27,094 bases of DNA from a virus: positions 1-27,094 of IMG/VR virus record IMGVR_UViG_3300006754_003350; one strand, written 5' to 3'. Shown piece by piece: positions 23,724 through 27,094 of the stretch; position 1 is the stretch's first letter, and each line of letters begins with the position of its first letter. The notes under the pieces are model-generated. The model made no database searches and had not been told where the DNA came from. It saw only the letters and a list, made by a program, of their open reading frames with translations. Position numbers and translations under genes: made by a program.

Positions 23724-25527
23724 ATTCGAAGGAAGGCACCTCAAAAGAAATCCCTGGCAGAGGCAGGCCCTTCTCCCGCAGTCCCTTTGGAGTGCCGAGC
23801 AGGGGTCGTTCTGGAGCCAGCTTTGTCAGGACTTCGTGAAGCGCCTTTGTTGATTCGTGTGAACCGTGACCCTGCGAGATCCGGTCAAGGACATTCCCAT
23901 AATAACGCTTAGCTTCTCTAAGGTGATATGATCCAAGTTCTCGGTGTGGCAGGTACGATCCCCCGGAGCACTTGACCCCGTTTTGGTAGCACTCGACGGC
24001 CTCATCAATGGAACCATCGTTCTCACACTGCAAGCCAAGCGCAACCCACGCCTGCACGCAGTCCTTGTCATGCTTCAACTCTTCCAGTAGCAGGGCCGTG
24101 TACTTGGCCAGCTTGGCGTCAATCTGTTCATCGTCCATGGCTTGGCCTGTATTGACCATGATGAAAGGAGCATACTGGCACTTAGGGTGGATGCCCGCTC
24201 CACGGATGTTGTTCAAGGAATCTCCAAAACCCTCGTGGATCCTGCCATTCATCCGCATGGTTCCGTTTCCGTCCAGCCTAGTCATGCGCAGGGTCTCGGA
24301 CTCGCTTGATTGACCGTCCCGCTGAATGTTCTCGAACTTGACCATCCATCCCCAACAGTTAGTAATGTCTGCCATTCTGCGAATGTCACGAGCCATTTGC
24401 TGCCAGTCTTCACATACCTCGTCAGGGTCGAAGAATAACGCCCAAGCGCATCCCTTGGACTCAAGGTAATCGATTCCCGCGTTACGGGCTTCAGCCAAGT
24501 GCTTGTCTAGCGGCTTGTAGATCAACTCGGCCTTGTATAACTCAACAACCTTAAGCATCTCGTCGCTGATCTTATCTTTATCGCCCGTCCATACGACGGC
24601 TATATGATCAACGATACTGTAAAGCTCGTCAAAGAGCCTCACATAGTCCTCTGGGCTTTCTTTCTCGTATGCGAGAACGTGGAGCCCAATTCCGTTCTTA
24701 GACACCACCTTGCCCATCTGTAGGCCCTCGTCGTCCAATATATACGTGTGATTCACTCCCGGCTGCTCCTGTCTTGCGCGCATAAAGGCTCTGACCCGGT
24801 CGTCCTGGTTTACAAGGCCGTAAGAGCGTGTACGAACAGCGCATTCTTTAGCAAGCGCTTCGCCCTCGATTTCCGCGTTGCGGTACATCTTGATGCTTCC
24901 CTGCTGACCGCGATACTTGTTGTTGTCTCCCCACGGAGCGTCAACTCGATATAGGCTCGTGCTATCCCAGTGTGTGTACCAAGACATTCCGTAGCCCATT
25001 ACGTTGGGGTTAGGGTGGGTCATCAGTCGCTCGATGTGTTCTCGCCCGATTCGGTCTTCGAGAACGTCGTCCTGATCCAGATACATGATCCAGTCAGGCT
25101 CGGTCTCTTTCGCCACTTCCATGGCGCCAGCCATCTCTAGCTCAGGGGAGAAGTCGCCCTGGTACAATTTGGCCTCTGCACGCTTAGCGATGTTGCCCTT
25201 GGTCTTCCCTGCGATAGAAGCAACCCACCCGGCAGTAGCCTTTCGGATCGCTTCAATCTCACCCTTAGCGCAAACTTGGAACCAAGTCAGATCGTCCCTG
25301 GACCAGTTGGATTCATTCTCCTTCCAGTCGCTGGCCTCTGATGCCGACAGAGGATTGTCCACCAAGAGGATCGCGATAGCGTCTGCTACCGTACATGATT
25401 TCTGGATGCTAGACTTTAGCGTGAAGATGTCGTGCGCAGACATCAGTCTGGCCTTGTACAGAACTGTGAGCGTCTGCTCTGCCTGCGTAGACTCCTGGTT
25501 CTTAGAATAAAGTGATAGCTTAGACAT
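23722..25527 (-). CDS. Two-domain family-2-like glycosyltransferase with C-terminal TPR-like region
   Basis: The 601-aa protein looks like two GT-A glycosyltransferase units in tandem. Unit 1 (about residues 18-260) has WIMYLDQDDV at 146-155, a DXD-type motif for metal and nucleotide-sugar. Unit 2 (about 272-460) has the GT2 hallmarks ARNAGI (347-352), FFDPDE (365-370) and GRIHE (428-432), the pattern found in TPR-linked glycosyltransferases. Residues 485-550 read like one or two TPR helix pairs (AWVALGLQCENDGSIDEAVE). There is no signal peptide or membrane segment, so it acts in the cytoplasm. ATG 25527 follows GAGGAGG and a consensus promoter. It sits between neck genes, so a virion protein is a plausible acceptor; host glycans are an alternative. 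Sugar and acceptor cannot be told from sequence. Confidence 0.85.
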   Translation of the reverse strand: MSKLSLYSKNQESTQAEQTLTVLYKARLMSAHDIFTLKSSIQKSCTVADAIAILLVDNPLSASEASDWKENESNWSRDDLTWFQVCAKGEIEAIRKATAGWVASIAGKTKGNIAKRAEAKLYQGDFSPELEMAGAMEVAKETEPDWIMYLDQDDVLEDRIGREHIERLMTHPNPNVMGYGMSWYTHWDSTSLYRVDAPWGDNNKYRGQQGSIKMYRNAEIEGEALAKECAVRTRSYGLVNQDDRVRAFMRARQEQPGVNHTYILDDEGLQMGKVVSKNGIGLHVLAYEKESPEDYVRLFDELYSIVDHIAVVWTGDKDKISDEMLKVVELYKAELIYKPLDKHLAEARNAGIDYLESKGCAWALFFDPDEVCEDWQQMARDIRRMADITNCWGWMVKFENIQRDGQSSESETLRMTRLDGNGTMRMNGRIHEGFGDSLNNIRGAGIHPKCQYAPFIMVNTGQAMDDEQIDAKLAKYTALLLEELKHDKDCVQAWVALGLQCENDGSIDEAVECYQNGVKCSGGSYLPHRELGSYHLREAKRYYGNVLDRISQGHGSHESTKALHEVLTKLAPERPLLGTPKGLREKGLPLPGISFEVPSFE

Positions 25528-25552
25528 TAGTCCTCCTCATTTGTTCAATAGG

Positions 25553-25581
25553 GTTATACCCCTACAGAGGAAGGTTGTCAA
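25553..25581 (-). promoter_or_regulatory. Consensus promoter for the glycosyltransferase
   Basis: TTGACA (25581-25576), a 17-nt spacer and TATAAC (25558-25553), with AGGG extending the GGGG motif directly before the -10 box. The ATG of the glycosyltransferase is 25 nt downstream. This is the only structural-region element that has both a perfect -35 and the GGGGTATAAC core. The flanks TAGGG and CCCTA around the -10 box also form an inverted repeat. Confidence 0.85.
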
Positions 25582-25583
25582 GC

Positions 25584-26222
25584 CTATTCCTGGCTTTCAG
25601 GGTCTCCGTGATCTCTCTTGACGCATACGACTTCCCAGTGGTGGAATCGTCTTCCCCCACGGTATATCTTGATCCCGGACACAAGCCACTCCTCGCCCGT
25701 ATCGTCATCGACTATAAAGTCTCCAACCAATGGAGTGAAGTCTGTGGTGTGCTGGATGGCGATCATGCAGCTAGAGTCAGCGCGTACGCCCAGCTTGACG
25801 GTGTTGACCTCTTGTTCTCCACGGTAGCTGATTGCTCCACGAGTGTTGGCAACAACTGTCGAGTCCAAGCCTATAACCGCTGACCCGTCAGAACCGGACA
25901 CTCTCAGGTCTATGGTTGCGCCAGAAATTCCAAGGTCACCCTGCACGCTCGTGATCTCTGCAAGCGTCTTGTCTCCAACGAACCAGCCATTTCTCTCAAC
26001 CAGTATATCTTCAGTCAACGGACTGCCAGCAGCGTCTATCCCGCTAACATGCAGAACGCCTGAACCAGAAACACCTGAAGCCTTCCCCTTGATAAAGGAA
26101 GGCACTGAAGGCGTGTAGCTAACTGGCTGAATCAGTCCAGTCAAGACGATGTCTGACGACGCAACGCTGGAGCCCTCCCTCTTGATTGTGAGATTGCTTG
26201 AGGCTAAGCTAAAGATCGACAT
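25584..26222 (-). CDS. Probable head-tail joining (neck) protein, 212 aa
   Basis: I place the start at ATG 26222, because GGAG lies 5 nt before it. A GTG at 26228 is in frame but has no room for a ribosome binding site. The protein is beta-rich, with no membrane segment. Its C-terminal part (GDFIVDDDTGEEWLVSGI, then a basic stretch and HHWEVVCVKR) resembles phage head-closure or stopper proteins, where a DDDTGEEW-like turn precedes two strands. The N-terminal half carries many Ser/Gly/Val repeats and is not recognised. It lies upstream of a gp10-like neck protein and the tail terminator, the usual place for a stopper. The family assignment is an inference from pattern and order. Confidence 0.5.
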   Translation of the reverse strand: MSIFSLASSNLTIKREGSSVASSDIVLTGLIQPVSYTPSVPSFIKGKASGVSGSGVLHVSGIDAAGSPLTEDILVERNGWFVGDKTLAEITSVQGDLGISGATIDLRVSGSDGSAVIGLDSTVVANTRGAISYRGEQEVNTVKLGVRADSSCMIAIQHTTDFTPLVGDFIVDDDTGEEWLVSGIKIYRGGRRFHHWEVVCVKRDHGDPESQE

Positions 26223-26246
26223 GGGCACTCCACTTGGTTCGAAGTG

Positions 26247-26257
26247 GTTATACCCCT
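26247..26257 (-). promoter_or_regulatory. Late-type element AGGGGTATAAC before the 212-aa gene
   Basis: The minus strand reads AGGGGTATAAC, 24 nt before the preferred ATG. No good -35 is seen at 17 nt; TTAAGC at 18 nt is the nearest candidate and overlaps the previous stop. Between the element and the start codon, CCACTT and AAGTGG form a perfect 6-bp hairpin that touches the GGAG ribosome binding site. Confidence 0.6.
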
Positions 26258-26272
26258 GCCAATACGTTTAGC

Positions 26273-26773
26273 TTAACGGCTGCGAGTCTTATTGAAGTGC
26301 TCAACCAGCGAATAACCAAACGGGTAGCACCTGTGTACCCTGCCACCATTGTACTCACACTTCTTTAGGTGAGCCATGAAGATGGCGAAATCATATGGGC
26401 ACTCGAAGATTACTTCGTTGGCCTGCTGCTCAGAGACCCAATGTCCGTTCGCGCTACGCTTGCGGAACAAAGTTCCCCCAGCACGGATTGCTTCGTGCTC
26501 TCTGACGGTCCCTTCAAGTATAGTGACGAACTCGATTCCGCCGTCAATCTCACCACTTGCGCCAGACTTGTTCTTGTACGACAAGCCCTCGCCACTGACG
26601 TGGAAGACGGCCTTCTCGTAATCAACTCCAGCCTCGGCCCTGTTGTAGAACAGCACTAAGGTCAGAGATTTGCTACGCTGCTGCAGTATGATGTTCGGAA
26701 CGAACGAGGAGTCCGTCATCTGGAACCCCATCTGAGTCGCCTTGTTTGTGATCCTAAATAGTTTGTCTGACAT
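26273..26773 (-). CDS. Unknown 166-aa protein of the structural region
   Basis: The ATG at 26773 is preceded by a good ribosome binding site (GGAGGAAAC then ATG) and by its own promoter. I do not recognise a family. The protein is soluble, with no signal peptide or membrane segment, and is rich in short beta-like stretches such as SLTLVLFYNR and EVIFECPYDFAIFMAHL. It opens with MSDKLFRIT, which resembles the openings of the 575-aa and 1515-aa tail proteins (NLFRVT and DTFRVT). The similarity fades after about 60 residues. Its place at the head of the neck-gene cluster suggests a virion or virion-assembly protein, but that is context only. Confidence 0.8.
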   Translation of the reverse strand: MSDKLFRITNKATQMGFQMTDSSFVPNIILQQRSKSLTLVLFYNRAEAGVDYEKAVFHVSGEGLSYKNKSGASGEIDGGIEFVTILEGTVREHEAIRAGGTLFRKRSANGHWVSEQQANEVIFECPYDFAIFMAHLKKCEYNGGRVHRCYPFGYSLVEHFNKTRSR

Positions 26774-26796
26774 GTTTCCTCCGGTGTTGTGAGTAC

Positions 26797-26825
26797 GTTA
26801 TACACACTACGATCCGGACAGTCAA
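26797..26825 (-). promoter_or_regulatory. Sigma70-type promoter for the 166-aa gene
   Basis: On the minus strand TTGACT (26825-26820) is followed after exactly 17 nt by TATAAC (26802-26797). The start codon of the next gene is 23 nt further on. The GGGG that precedes the -10 box elsewhere in this region is replaced here by TGTG. Confidence 0.75.
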
Positions 26826-26830
26826 CAACT

Positions 26831-27094
26831 TTAGGAGAAAATCATTAGTTCCCGAGTCAGGATCGCAGAACCCCTCGCATAGTCAGTGTCGGGCACATAG
26901 CCGGTAAGATTGGCTAGGTCGCGGTTCAACTTGCCGTTCTCTGGCCCCTCGACCACGACGAGTTCGAATGCGTCCAGGTTGTGCCTATTGCTCGAAAGCT
27001 GCACGATGGCCTTACACAGATCGTCGATGTACAAGGGATGGCTGTCAGGCTCTCCCAGGGAAACTCCCCCGTTACGGTGCAACTGGTTATGGTA
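26831..27094 (-). CDS. Partial gene, 3' end only, unknown function
   Basis: An open frame runs from the window edge to a TAA stop, giving the last 87 residues of a protein whose start lies outside. A TTG codon at 27082 could start translation, but the frame is open upstream of it and no ribosome binding site is visible, so I treat this as truncated. The segment PLYIDDLCKAI followed by a beta-like stretch FELVVVEGP loosely recalls the C-terminal part of extended SDR sugar epimerases. That is a weak resemblance and I do not assign it. The gene sits just upstream of the head-tail joining genes, so a structural role is equally possible. Confidence 0.6.
   Translation of the reverse strand, partial: YHNQLHRNGGVSLGEPDSHPLYIDDLCKAIVQLSSNRHNLDAFELVVVEGPENGKLNRDLANLTGYVPDTDYARGSAILTRELMIFS

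Noticed and set aside
26223-26228. GTG at 26228 as start of the neck gene
   Set aside because: No ribosome site fits it, while GGAG lies 5 nt before the ATG at 26222.
1-27094. CRISPR arrays, tRNA genes, insertion sequences
   Set aside because: No direct-repeat array, cloverleaf or transposase pattern was recognised by eye on either strand; a tRNAscan or IS search was not possible here.

Overview
The window is a stretch of a double-stranded DNA tailed bacteriophage. Every supported gene lies on the minus strand, so the genes are read from high to low coordinates. The order neck proteins, tail terminator, major tail protein, frameshifted tail chaperones, tape measure, distal tail protein, tail hub is the classic layout of a long-tailed phage. 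No sheath or contractile genes are seen, so a siphovirus is likely, but the window is only part of the genome. Ribosome binding sites are GGAG/AGGAGG and several promoters match TTGACA-17-TATAAT, so the host is a bacterium with ordinary sigma70-type transcription. The host genus cannot be named. No integrase, repressor, tRNA, CRISPR array or plus-strand gene was recognised. Both ends are cut inside genes, and no gene-free gap exceeds about 120 bases.

Structural region (27094 to 9213): a partial gene, an unknown 166-aa protein, a head-tail joining candidate, a two-domain glycosyltransferase with a TPR-like tail, an HK97 gp10-like neck protein, a 575-aa protein ending in a tail-terminator-like domain, a small zinc-ribbon protein, the major tail protein, chaperone G and its -1 frameshift extension, a 1256-aa tape measure, a 1515-aa protein in the distal-tail position, and a 654-aa tail hub. 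The first about 400 residues of the 575-aa and 1515-aa proteins are paralogous. Two tandem hairpins, one of them an intrinsic terminator, close this block.

Replication and recombination region (9178 to 1): a PD-(D/E)XK exonuclease with Cas4/AddB-type cysteines, a Sak4-like P-loop ATPase, an SSB-like protein ending in DDVPF, a RuvC-like resolvase overlapping an unknown 150-aa gene, a T7 gp4-like primase-helicase, a mini zinc-ribbon protein, a sigma70-family-like factor, a small basic protein, and a DinG/XPD-type iron-sulfur helicase whose 3' end is outside the window. This looks like a ssDNA-handling and DNA replication set. The DNA polymerase is not in view.

The most unusual feature is regulatory. 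Almost every structural gene has its own short intergenic element of the form AGGGGTATAAC, 23 to 29 nt before its start codon and mostly lacking a recognisable -35 box. Several replication genes, and the glycosyltransferase, instead have clear -35 boxes at 17-nt spacing. Because the same phage encodes a sigma-like protein, a dedicated late-promoter system is a testable hypothesis.
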